Position numbers and translations under genes: made by a program. From assembly GCA_035524895.1 (NCBI GenBank), contig DATLFI010000114.1, forward strand, positions 1 to 36,825: a stretch of DNA of 36,825 nt. The letters are read 5' to 3'. Every line of letters begins with the position of its first letter. Position 1 is the first letter of the stretch. Below the pieces are notes generated by a model. That model was given only the letters and a program-made list of their open reading frames with translations. It did no database searches and was not told the origin of the DNA. This document shows positions 6,512 to 14,277 of this stretch, one piece after another. This DNA comes from DATLFI01 sp035524895. GTDB lineage: Bacteria > Acidobacteriota > Thermoanaerobaculia > Multivoradales > Multivoraceae.

Positions 6512-9500
6512 CTACAGCCGCGCTAGGGCTTTCTCTCGACCTAGCTGCAGCACGCGGGCGTCGGGGTCGACTTCGAAGCGGTCGGGCTCGAAGTCGCAGC
6601 GGATCTCGACTTCGGCGGACTCGCCGGGGCCGAGGACGACGACGGCGCGGGCATCGCGGTAGTCGCGACTCACGGTGCTCGGCGTTGCGGCGGCGGCCGC
6701 TTGCTCCGCGTCGGCGTCGACCCAACGTTCGCCGCGCACGGCGGCGACCTCGACCGGCATGCGCCCGGTGCCGGCGTTCTCGATGCGCACGCGCGCGATC
6801 CAGGACGCGCCGGGATCTGGACCGCCGGCGTCGGTGGTTGCGGCGGCCACGGCTACCTGGTCACTCCCGGAGCCGGCGCTGCCAGACGAGCGCTCCACCC
6901 GCGCCTCGCTCAACCGATACTCCGGGACTACCACGTCGAAGTACCACTGGTCCACGAACGCGTCGTAGGCGGCGACGTCCTCGGCTTGCTCGCGCAAGGT
7001 GTCGACGAGATCCTCCAGCAGCGCGTGGTCGGGGCCGGACTCGAAGCGGCGGAAGAGCTCCTGGAGGCCGGCGAGCGCGCGGTCGCGGCCGAGATGATTG
7101 TGGAGCATCCACATGGCCCAGCCGCCTTTGTCGTAGGTGACCGTGGTGTCGCCGGCGCGCGAGCCGTCGATCTTGGTGAGTGGGCGCTCGGAATCTGCCT
7201 GGCGGCGCTCGGCGTACCGGTTCTCGATGCGCCGGCCGAAATCGATGCGGGCCCGCAGGCCTTTGACCTGCTCGTGCAGCAGCAGCGTTGCGTAGTGCGA
7301 CATGCCCTCGGACAGGACGTTGCCGCCGGGTCCGCGTCCAGGGGTGAGCAGGTTGCCCCACCACTGGTGCGCGGCCTCGTGCGCGGTGACCAGGAATGCG
7401 GCGTTCGACCCGGGCTCGTCGCGGGTCAGGAAGCCGATCCCCTCGGAGAACGTGATGTTGGTCGGGAAGCCCTGCGCGTAGGTCGCGAGTGCCGGAAACT
7501 CGCTCACCTTGAGCTCGCGCCAGGGGTAGGGTCGGAACCACTCCGAGTACCAGCGGCGCGCCTCGACCAGGGCTCGGGAGATCTCCTCGACGTTGTAGGG
7601 GTGCTGCTGGTCGTAGTAGAGCGCCGTGCCCTCGCGGCGCTCCACCTGCCAGCGCCCGGCGACCAGGTTGAGCAGCTTGACCGGGTGATCGCTCTCCCAG
7701 ACGACGGTCCTGCGCCCGTCGAGCTCGCTCTCGGAAACCAGTATTCCTACCGAGTTGACGGTGTACTCGCTGGGCGCGGTGACGGTGACGCGGGTGGTGA
7801 ACGGAGTCGCGACGGTGCCGAAGATCGGCGGGACGGTGTCGCGGTAGAAGTCGTCGGGGTAGTCGCGCGTCTCGGCGCGATTGTCCTCGTCGACGCCGAT
7901 GTTCTCGAGGTAGCCGGGCACGGGGAGGAAGCTCGGCCCGAAGGTGTGGAGCACGACACCCGCCGGCAGGATGAACTGGGGTGTACCGCCTCCGTTCTTG
8001 CTCGCGCCATCGGGGAAGCGACCACGGTGAGAGAACCCGATTCGCAGCTCGGCACCAGGCTCGAGCGGCGGGTCCAGGTGGAACACCTCGAGACCGGACC
8101 GGTGCTCGGGCTCGTGGGCCGTGCCGCCGAGGGTGAACGCCAGCTCCTCCCAGGTCGGCGACACGGTCAGTGGAAGGCGCGCGACGGGCTGGTCGAGGTG
8201 GTTGTAGAACGTGTAGGTGCCGCGCGCGCTGAACCCACGCTCCGCCGGATCGAGCTCGACGGCGACGTCGATGTGGCGCAGCCCCGGCACTGGATGGTCG
8301 AGGTAGGTCGCGAGGTTCTTGCGCCAGTAGTCCTTGGCCTGCTTCTCGGCGAGCTCGCCCTCGAAGCCGTGGCGCACCTGCCAGCCGAGAACCACGACCA
8401 GTGCGAGCGGCGCGACCGCCCACGCCGCGAGCCGCCCCGTCGCGGGAAGCAGGCGGCGCGGATGGAGATCGTGCACCGTGCGCGAGGCGTCGCTGTCGCG
8501 CCGCGGGAAGAAGCGCACCGCCGCGACCGTGAAGAACAGGGCTCCGAGGAGCGCCGCGAGCCGGTTCAGCACGAGCTGTGCGCGGTCGAGCGGGAAGAGG
8601 TCGAGGTCCGACCAGACCACCGCCGACCACAGGTTCCAGTTGAACGCCCAGGTCATTTCACCGCGGAACTGGTAGTAGCCGGTCGCGATCAGCGCCGCCA
8701 GCGCCAGGGCATACGTGGTGTAGCGGTCGCGGCACAACGCGAACGTCGCGGCGACGAACGAGGACCACAGCAGGAACGTCGGCACCAGCAAGAGCCCCCA
8801 GACCAGCGCGAAGGGACCCAAGCGCAGCGGCACGGTGCCCTGCACCGCCAGCGCGATCGCGCAGCCCAGGAACGCAGCGAGCACCACGAACACTCCGACC
8901 ACGCTGTTCGCCAGCGCCTTGCCGAAGAGCAGCGCTCCCGACCGTAGCGGCGTCGCATACAGCACCTCGGCGAGGCCCGCGGTGCGCTCGCGCAGCAGCG
9001 ACTCGACGGTGTAGAAGAGCAGCAGCAAGCACACCAGGAGGGTGAGCGTGTTCATGCTGCGCACGGCGAGGGTCCCCGGTGTGAGCAGCAGCGGAGTCTC
9101 GAACGGGCCGAGCGCCACCAGCGAAGTGCCGAGCACTTGCAGCAGGATGAGCGGTCCGAACAGGTAGAGGCCAGGCTGGTGGCGCAGCTCGCGCAGCTCG
9201 GCGCGCGACACCGCGATCACGCCGCGCAGCAGGCCGGGGGGCGAGGCGCTCATGCCGAGGGACCGGAGCGCGCGTTCCGGCGCAAGGCCGAGGGCCCGCG
9301 GCGCCTCGTCGGCGAGCGCCGCCTCGCGCCTGCGTCGCAGTCGTCGCGGCTCGGTCTCGCCGGCGATCACGCGACGGCAGTGGGGCACGGCGCTCGCAAC
9401 CGCCACCACCGCCACCAGCACCAACCAGCTTCGGTTGAGCCAGAAGACCCAGTCGTACCCGATTGGCGACTGGTTGTAGAACTCGACGCCGCGGTCGACC

Positions 9501-10204
9501 TGCAGCCAGGTCTCGTTGAGCCAACGGAATCCCGCCGGGTCGAGCACCATGAGCAGCCGATTCCAGCGCGGGTCGAGCCAGGCCGGCGACCAGTTGAAGA
9601 GGAAGAACACCGTCGCCAGCACCAGCGCCACCGGCAGCAGGAAGATCGGCACGGCACGGCGCGAACGCTCGCCGACGGCGAAGCCCGTGCCGGCGAAGAA
9701 CAGCACCGAAGGCACGGCGAAGAGCAGGAGCGGCCGGAGGTAGGCGAGCACGCGGAACGGACCGCGGATCTCGTCCGGGTTGTCCACCGGCATCAGCTGG
9801 AACGCCGCGACCAGCACGACCGCGTAGAGGGCGAGCACCACCAGCAGCGCACCGAGCGCGCCCAGGAACTTGCCCCACACGTACTCCGCGGGGCGCAGCG
9901 GCGTGGCGTGCAGCAGATCGCCAACGCGCGCCTCGTCGTCCTGGAGGATCGTCGTGCCGGCGACGATCGAAGCGAAGAACGCGTAGAACAGGAACGTCAG
10001 GATCGAAAGCACCTGCGCGACGGCGTACTCCGAGTTGAGCCACGCCTTCGTGCCGCCGACCGAGCTGTCGCCGCTCGCGACCATGACGTTGCCCGAGGCG
10101 AGCCCGGCGGTGAGCAGTCCGAGCACCAGCAGCATGATCCAGGGCGCAGGTTGGCGTAGCTGTGCCCGCAGCTCCAGCGATGCCACCTCGCGGAGGCGAC
10201 GCAC
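6512..10204 (-). CDS. ABC-2 permease fused to an M1-family zinc aminopeptidase
   Basis: A 1230-residue fusion. Residues 1 to ~640 hold two ABC-2-type membrane blocks: IMLLVLGLLTAGLASGNVMV and the following helices, then from about residue 320 a second block starting YLFGPLILLQVLGTSLVALG. Each block has a conserved cytosolic ATPLR segment (LLHATPLRPAEYVWGK; LYATPLRSGALLFGK). The C-terminal half is an M1-type peptidase with PTNITFSEGIGFL at the GAMEN-like position, zinc motif H942-E943-AA-H946, third ligand E966 in VLSEGMSHY, and catalytic Tyr1024 in VTYDKGGWAMW. The H946-to-E966 spacing has 19 intervening residues instead of the 18 of classical M1 enzymes. The GTG at 10204 is chosen because GGAGG ends 6 nt before it, and it lies 1 nt after the ATPase stop. 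The neighbouring ATPase is its energy subunit. The substrate is unknown; peptide handling at the membrane is a reasonable inference. Confidence 0.9.
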   Translation of the reverse strand: MRRLREVASLELRAQLRQPAPWIMLLVLGLLTAGLASGNVMVASGDSSVGGTKAWLNSEYAVAQVLSILTFLFYAFFASIVAGTTILQDDEARVGDLLHATPLRPAEYVWGKFLGALGALLVVLALYAVVLVAAFQLMPVDNPDEIRGPFRVLAYLRPLLLFAVPSVLFFAGTGFAVGERSRRAVPIFLLPVALVLATVFFLFNWSPAWLDPRWNRLLMVLDPAGFRWLNETWLQVDRGVEFYNQSPIGYDWVFWLNRSWLVLVAVVAVASAVPHCRRVIAGETEPRRLRRRREAALADEAPRALGLAPERALRSLGMSASPPGLLRGVIAVSRAELRELRHQPGLYLFGPLILLQVLGTSLVALGPFETPLLLTPGTLAVRSMNTLTLLVCLLLLFYTVESLLRERTAGLAEVLYATPLRSGALLFGKALANSVVGVFVVLAAFLGCAIALAVQGTVPLRLGPFALVWGLLLVPTFLLWSSFVAATFALCRDRYTTYALALAALIATGYYQFRGEMTWAFNWNLWSAVVWSDLDLFPLDRAQLVLNRLAALLGALFFTVAAVRFFPRRDSDASRTVHDLHPRRLLPATGRLAAWAVAPLALVVVLGWQVRHGFEGELAEKQAKDYWRKNLATYLDHPVPGLRHIDVAVELDPAERGFSARGTYTFYNHLDQPVARLPLTVSPTWEELAFTLGGTAHEPEHRSGLEVFHLDPPLEPGAELRIGFSHRGRFPDGASKNGGGTPQFILPAGVVLHTFGPSFLPVPGYLENIGVDEDNRAETRDYPDDFYRDTVPPIFGTVATPFTTRVTVTAPSEYTVNSVGILVSESELDGRRTVVWESDHPVKLLNLVAGRWQVERREGTALYYDQQHPYNVEEISRALVEARRWYSEWFRPYPWRELKVSEFPALATYAQGFPTNITFSEGIGFLTRDEPGSNAAFLVTAHEAAHQWWGNLLTPGRGPGGNVLSEGMSHYATLLLHEQVKGLRARIDFGRRIENRYAERRQADSERPLTKIDGSRAGDTTVTYDKGGWAMWMLHNHLGRDRALAGLQELFRRFESGPDHALLEDLVDTLREQAEDVAAYDAFVDQWYFDVVVPEYRLSEARVERSSGSAGSGSDQVAVAAATTDAGGPDPGASWIARVRIENAGTGRMPVEVAAVRGERWVDADAEQAAAAATPSTVSRDYRDARAVVVLGPGESAEVEIRCDFEPDRFEVDPDARVLQLGREKALARL

Positions 10205-10205
10205 G

Positions 10206-11150
10206 TCAGGCCTCCGCGCCCGCCGCCGGGGCGGCCTTGGGTGGCGCGGCCGCATGCACGGGTCCCGTACCTGCGGGAGCCCGGCCGTCGCGCATGAGCA
10301 CCAGGTAGGCGTCCTCCAGTGTCGGCGGCGAGGGGTGGAAGCCGGGCGGGGGCGAGCCTTCGGAAACGTGCACCCGCACCTGGTTGTGACCCTCGACCAG
10401 GTGCGCCTGGGTGACCTCGTGCGAGCTTTGCAGTGTCGCGAGCTCGTTCCCGGTCGCCGAGCCCTCGAAGATCTTTCCCTCGAGCTGGCGTCGCGCCTGA
10501 GCGGGGCTGGTGAGCGCCACCACCCGCCCGGCACGGATCACCGCGAAGCGGGGGCAGAGCACCGCAACGTCTTCGACGATGTGGGTCGAGAGCAGCACGG
10601 TGCGGTTCTCGGCGAGCTCGGCAAGCAGCCGATAGAAGCGGAGGCGCTCTTCCGGGTCGAGACCAGCGGTGGGCTCGTCGACGATGATCAGCTTCGGATC
10701 GCCCGACAGCGCCTGGGCGATGCCGAGCCGCTGCCGCATGCCGCCCGAGTACGTCTTGGTCTTGCGCTTCGCCGCGAAGCCCAGGTTGACTCTCTCCAGC
10801 AGCTCGCGGCACAGCACCTGTTGCCCTTGCGGCGCCGTGACACCCTTGAGGCGCAGGAGGTGCAGCAGCATCTCCTCGCCGGTGAGGTGGGGGTAGAAGC
10901 CGAACGACTGCGGCAGGTAGCCCAGGCGCTCCCACACGTCGGCGGGGTCGCGCGCCACGTCGATGCCGTCGACGCGCACCTTGCCCGAGGTCGGCTGGAG
11001 CAGCCCAGCGAGGATCCGCATGAGCGTCGTCTTGCCGGCGCCGTTCGGCCCGAGCAGCCCGAACATGCCAGGACCGATCTCGAGGTCGATTCCCACCAGC
11101 GCCGACACCGGACCGGGGTAGACCTTTACCAAGCTCTGTACTTCGATCAT
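10206..11150 (-). CDS. ABC transporter ATP-binding protein
   Basis: A 314-residue ABC ATPase of the ABC-2 exporter class. It shows Walker A GPNGAGKTT, signature YSGGMRQRLGIAQAL, Walker B LIIVDEPTAGLDP and H-loop STHIVED. After about residue 220 there is a C-terminal extension (LEGKIFEGSATGNELATL... EDAYLVLMRDGRAP) typical of ATPases that pair with ABC-2 permeases. ATG 11150 is preferred to the upstream ATG at 11246 because GAGGA stands 9 nt before it and the fold starts at MIEVQSLVKVY. It ends 1 nt before the permease/peptidase fusion, so the two form an operon. The promoter lies in the shared 115-bp region with the divergent peptidase gene, which contains a 20-bp palindrome. Confidence 0.93.
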   Translation of the reverse strand: MIEVQSLVKVYPGPVSALVGIDLEIGPGMFGLLGPNGAGKTTLMRILAGLLQPTSGKVRVDGIDVARDPADVWERLGYLPQSFGFYPHLTGEEMLLHLLRLKGVTAPQGQQVLCRELLERVNLGFAAKRKTKTYSGGMRQRLGIAQALSGDPKLIIVDEPTAGLDPEERLRFYRLLAELAENRTVLLSTHIVEDVAVLCPRFAVIRAGRVVALTSPAQARRQLEGKIFEGSATGNELATLQSSHEVTQAHLVEGHNQVRVHVSEGSPPPGFHPSPPTLEDAYLVLMRDGRAPAGTGPVHAAAPPKAAPAAGAEA

Positions 11151-11209
11151 CTGAGGGTTCCTCGGGTGTGGCTGAGGGAGGAACGAGACCGTCCTCGACA
11201 GGGTTACTC

Positions 11210-11229
11210 CGATCGACTTACGTCGATCG
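11210..11229. promoter_or_regulatory. 20-bp palindrome in a divergent promoter region (operator candidate)
   Basis: cgatcgac-ttac-gtcgatcg is a perfect 8+8 inverted repeat with a 4-bp spacer. It lies between the divergently transcribed ABC operon (-) and the S41-type peptidase gene (+), at about -56 to -37 relative to the predicted start of the peptidase mRNA. The size and symmetry fit a dimeric repressor site. No regulator gene is adjacent. Confidence 0.45.
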
Positions 11230-11253
11230 AGGCCTGGTGGGTTCACGGCGAGC

Positions 11254-11265
11254 TAGGATGCTGTC
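11254..11265 (+). promoter_or_regulatory. -10 box 6 nt before the start codon (leaderless candidate)
   Basis: TAGGAT (11254-11259) is followed by 6 nt and the ATG at 11266. The hexamer matches TATAAT at 4 of 6 positions, and no Shine-Dalgarno other than part of the hexamer is present. I see no convincing -35 box. Confidence 0.38.
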
Positions 11266-12741
11266 ATGTGTAGTCGACGCCCTTGGGTCGCCCTGCTGGC
11301 GCTCGCAGCCTCGCTCGCATCGGCTTCCGACGACGCACCGTCCGCGGAGCGCGCGCGGCTCAACCTGGAGACCTTCGACACCGCCTGGCGTTTGGTCGAC
11401 GAGAGATTCTGGGATCCGGAGTTCGGCGGCGTCGACTGGGATGCGGTCCGGGAGGAGCTGCGACCCGAAGCGGAGCGCTCGTCGAGCGACCGCGAGCTGC
11501 GCGAGGTGATCGGGCGCATGGTCGCGCGCCTCGGGCAGTCGCACTTCGGCGTCATAGCGGGCTCGCCAGACGACGGCAACGACTCCGGCTCTGTAGATGC
11601 GGGGGATGGTCAGCCGACCTGTGCCGACGGCCTCCCGGAGCACCTGCTGGCGGCTTTGGAAACCTCGACGCCCACCGGCGCCTCGGCGGGTCCGGGGCTC
11701 GACGTGGCGTGGGCCGAGGGAACGACCTTGGTCGCTCGGCTCGACCCCGAGGGCCCGGCGATGCGCGCCGGCATCGGGCTGGGTTGGGAGCTGCTGCGGG
11801 TCGACGGGCAGCCGCTCGCAGACGTCGCCCGCTGCCTGGGGGCGGGGCTGGGGCCCCGTACGCTGGCTTCGCTCCAGCACGCGTTGGTCGCCGCGATGCT
11901 CGGGGGCCTTCCCGGTACCGCGTTGGAGCTCGAGCTGCGCGACGCTCGCGGAGAGCCGCGCTCGATACGGCTCGAGCGGGAGGACCCGAGCGATTCGCAG
12001 ATCGCCCACTTCGGCAACCTGCCGCCGCTGCGCGTGCGCTTCAGCCAGAGGAACCTGGTGGTGCAGGGACCGCCTGCCGACGGACTGCGCATCGGCGTGC
12101 TGCGCTTCGACGTCTGGATGATCCCGATCGCCAACCTGTTCGAGGACGCGATGGTGGAGCTCCAGGACGCCGGCGGGATCGTGCTCGACTTGCGCGGCAA
12201 CCCGGGCGGGATCGCCGGTCTCGCGCCGGGAATCGCTGGCTTCTTCATGGACGAGAAGCTGAGCCTGGGCACCCTGCGCTACCGCAACGACGAGCTCCGA
12301 CTCAACGCCAACCCTCGCCGGGTCACCCGCACCGGGCAGCGCCTGACGCCGTACGAGGGACCGCTCGCCATCCTCGTGGACCAGTTCACCGCCAGCACCT
12401 CGGAGATCTTCGCGGCGGCGATGCAGGACCACGGCCGCGCCCGCGTTTTTGGCGAGCCCACCGCCGCGGCCGCCTTGCCGGCGGTGATCGAGCGGCTGCC
12501 CAACGGCGACCTCCTGATGCACGCGCTGGCCGACTTCGAGCGTCCCGGCGGCGGCCGCGTCGAAGGCGCAGGCGTGACCCCGGACCAGCTCGTGCCGGTG
12601 ACGCGGGACGGGTTGCTGCGCGGGGTGGACGAGCCGCTCCAGGCCGCCGTCGACTGGGTCATCCTCGAGTCGGTGCGCAAAGACGCCGAGGCCGCCGCTG
12701 TCGAGGAGGCCGCCGCGGCTCCCGGCGGCGAGATCCGCTAG
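11266..12741 (+). CDS. S41-type (C-terminal-processing/tricorn-like) serine peptidase homologue, exported
   Basis: A 491-residue protein. A short signal peptide (MCSRRPWVALLALAASLASA) precedes a helical domain typical of S41 enzymes (TFDTAWRLVDERFWDPEFGG, DWDAVREELRPEA). A PDZ-like segment (VARLDPEGPAMRAGIGLGWE) and the S41 core follow: GIVLDLRGNPGG, then DQFTASTSEIFAAAMQDHG with the probable nucleophile Ser in ASTSE. Where CtpA-type enzymes carry the catalytic Lys, about 25 residues after that Ser (GEPTYGKGK in the family), this protein reads GEPTAAAALPAV. It therefore either uses a tricorn-like Ser/His/Glu arrangement or is impaired. The cellular site is probably the periplasm. It is followed by a LolA-like gene 63 bp downstream, with a strong hairpin between. 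Confidence 0.85.
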   Translation: MCSRRPWVALLALAASLASASDDAPSAERARLNLETFDTAWRLVDERFWDPEFGGVDWDAVREELRPEAERSSSDRELREVIGRMVARLGQSHFGVIAGSPDDGNDSGSVDAGDGQPTCADGLPEHLLAALETSTPTGASAGPGLDVAWAEGTTLVARLDPEGPAMRAGIGLGWELLRVDGQPLADVARCLGAGLGPRTLASLQHALVAAMLGGLPGTALELELRDARGEPRSIRLEREDPSDSQIAHFGNLPPLRVRFSQRNLVVQGPPADGLRIGVLRFDVWMIPIANLFEDAMVELQDAGGIVLDLRGNPGGIAGLAPGIAGFFMDEKLSLGTLRYRNDELRLNANPRRVTRTGQRLTPYEGPLAILVDQFTASTSEIFAAAMQDHGRARVFGEPTAAAALPAVIERLPNGDLLMHALADFERPGGGRVEGAGVTPDQLVPVTRDGLLRGVDEPLQAAVDWVILESVRKDAEAAAVEEAAAAPGGEIR

Positions 12742-12745
12742 TGTC

Positions 12746-12794
12746 TTCGGTGCGGGGTTGGGATGGCGCCATCGCCGAACCCCCCTACACCGAA
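12746..12794 (+). other. Strong intercistronic hairpin ending at a Shine-Dalgarno
   Basis: Nested pairing: ttcggtg 12746-12752 with caccgaa 12788-12794, ggggtt 12754-12759 with aacccc starting at 12778, and gatggc 12762-12767 with gccatc 12768-12773. That is 19 base pairs with small internal loops. The 3' arm runs directly into the aagga Shine-Dalgarno (12794-12798) of the next gene. It may be a processing site or an attenuator. It lacks a U-tract, so simple intrinsic termination is less likely. Confidence 0.5.
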
Positions 12795-12804
12795 AGGAAC
12801 GACC

Positions 12805-13584
12805 ATGAACAGGACCCTCCGGGCCGCCACGGCCCTCACCTCGTTGCTGGTGCTCGCTGGGGCTTCGTCTGTCACGGCGCAGGAGCTGCCTTCGCCGCAG
12901 CAGATCATCGAGCGATACGTCGAAGCTTCCGGCGGCGAGAAGGCCATCCGTGGCACCCAGTCGATGTATGCCACGGGCCGCATGGAGATGCCAGCGATGG
13001 GCATGACCGCGCAGGTCCAGGTGTCGACCTCGGCCCCCGACCGCCTGCTGATGGTGATGGACCTGCCGAACGTCGGCGCGCTGCGCTCGGGCTTCGACGG
13101 CACCGTCGGCTGGATGGAGAACCCGATGACCGGGCCGATGCTCCTCGAGGGCGACCAGCTCGGAGACCTGATGCGTCAGGCAGACTTCTATGCCGACCTC
13201 CGCTACGCGGAGCTCTACCCGACCATGGAGACGGTGGCCAAGTCCGAGTTCGCGGGTCAGCCTGCCTACAAGGTCCGTCTGGTCGATAGCGACGGCAAGG
13301 AGACCATCGAGTACTTCTCGGTCGACTCGGGGCTCAAGCTCGGGTTCGAGGGCGAGCAGACGAGCGAGATGGGAACGGTCTACGTCACCACCGAGCTCTC
13401 GGACTACAAGGAGGTCGAGGGCCGCACGGTACCGATGACCCAGACCTCGAAGATGATGGGTATGGAGATGAAGATGGTGCTCGAGACCGTCGTCTTCGAT
13501 CAGGTCGACTCCTCGGTGTACGCGCTGCCCGAGACCATCAAGACCCTGGTGGCCGGGGCCAAGAGCGGCGCGAGCGGGAGCTGA
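12805..13584 (+). CDS. Exported LolA-like outer-membrane lipoprotein-sorting-type protein
   Basis: A 259-residue protein. A signal peptide (MNRTLRAATALTSLLVLAGA...SVTAQ) is followed by LPSPQQIIERYVEASGGEKA, the usual opening of LolA/LolB-like or DUF4292-like periplasmic proteins in Acidobacteriota and Bacteroidota. The rest alternates strands suited to a half-barrel (MEMPAMGMTAQVQVSTSAPD, FDGTVGWMENPMTGPMLLEG, YKVRLVDSDGKETIEYFSV). Methionines are frequent in the hydrophobic face. ATG 12805 follows AAGGA with 6-nt spacing; the in-frame start at 12763 lies inside the hairpin and is unlikely. Role inferred: binding a lipid or lipoprotein in the periplasm. It is not the canonical lolA. Confidence 0.75.
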   Translation: MNRTLRAATALTSLLVLAGASSVTAQELPSPQQIIERYVEASGGEKAIRGTQSMYATGRMEMPAMGMTAQVQVSTSAPDRLLMVMDLPNVGALRSGFDGTVGWMENPMTGPMLLEGDQLGDLMRQADFYADLRYAELYPTMETVAKSEFAGQPAYKVRLVDSDGKETIEYFSVDSGLKLGFEGEQTSEMGTVYVTTELSDYKEVEGRTVPMTQTSKMMGMEMKMVLETVVFDQVDSSVYALPETIKTLVAGAKSGASGS

Positions 13585-13639
13585 AACAAGGCTCAGCCGC
13601 CCGCCGTAGGTACCGTGGAGAATGTAAGGAGCCACGGCG

Positions 13640-14257
13640 ATGATCCTCGATGTCGCGAACCTGCCGCCCTTCCTCACCGACTCCGTGCTGGTCACGGTCG
13701 GTCTGGGAGCGCTGCTGCTCGGCTTCGGCCGCCGTCTCTACTTCCTGCTGCTCGGCACGGTCGGCTTCGTCTTCGGGCTGTGGGCTTCGACCAGCCCGCC
13801 GGTCGCGGCGCTCGGCATCGAAGCGGGCCCAGAGGCGCGACTCGCCGTGGCGCTGGTGCTGGGTATCGTCTCCGCCGCGCTCGCGTTCGTGCTCCACCGG
13901 GTGGCGCTCGGCGTGGCGGGTCTCGCGATCGGTGGTTTGGGAGGCTGGTGGCTCGCGCAGGTGACAGCGGGCGGAGTGGAGGGCTGGGCGTTGCTGTGGC
14001 CGGTCGGGGGTGCGATCGTGGGCGCGGTGCTGCTGCCCGGCCTCTACCAGGCGGCGCTGGTGCTGCTCTCTGCCTGGGTCGGTAGTGCGCTGCTGGTGCA
14101 GTCGATGCCGCTCGAGGGACCGGCCGCGGCGCTGGTTGCGCTGCTGCTCCTCGGTCTCGGCATCCTGTTCCAGAGCGCCGGCGGACGCCGGCGCCGGCGT
14201 CGCGAGCGTAGGCCGGAGCGGAGTCGCCGCGAGGCCGAGGCCGCGCCGGCGACCTGA
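13640..14257 (+). CDS. Polytopic membrane protein (DUF4203/TMEM198-like)
   Basis: A 205-residue protein with about seven hydrophobic helices. They include VLVTVGLGALLLGFGRRLYF, LLLGTVGFVFGLWAS, LAVALVLGIVSAALAFVL, LAIGGLGGWWLAQV, VGGAIVGAVLLPGLY and ALVALLLLGLGILF. The cytosolic tail is almost all Arg/Glu (residues ~180-205). The glycine-rich paired-helix pattern is like DUF4203/TMEM198 proteins, whose function in bacteria is unknown. The start is clear: AAGGAG at 13626-13631, 8 nt before the ATG. It lies 20 bp before the molybdoenzyme pair and could be co-transcribed, but nothing links the functions. Confidence 0.75.
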   Translation: MILDVANLPPFLTDSVLVTVGLGALLLGFGRRLYFLLLGTVGFVFGLWASTSPPVAALGIEAGPEARLAVALVLGIVSAALAFVLHRVALGVAGLAIGGLGGWWLAQVTAGGVEGWALLWPVGGAIVGAVLLPGLYQAALVLLSAWVGSALLVQSMPLEGPAAALVALLLLGLGILFQSAGGRRRRRRERRPERSRREAEAAPAT

Positions 14258-14277
14258 GCCCCTGCTAACCTGCCGGG

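Noticed and set aside
6068..6526. A 152-codon plus-strand open frame in the gene-free region
   Set aside because: It covers the inverted-repeat element, is Arg/Ala/Gly-rich, has no Shine-Dalgarno and no recognisable motif, and overlaps the 3' end of the opposite gene.
10205..10534. N-terminal extension of the permease/peptidase fusion
   Set aside because: It overlaps the end of the ATPase gene in another frame, and a good Shine-Dalgarno precedes the GTG at 10204.
11218..13695. An 825-codon antisense open frame over the S41-type and LolA-like genes
   Set aside because: His/Arg-rich shadow with no motif; the plus-strand genes have signal peptides and recognisable domains.
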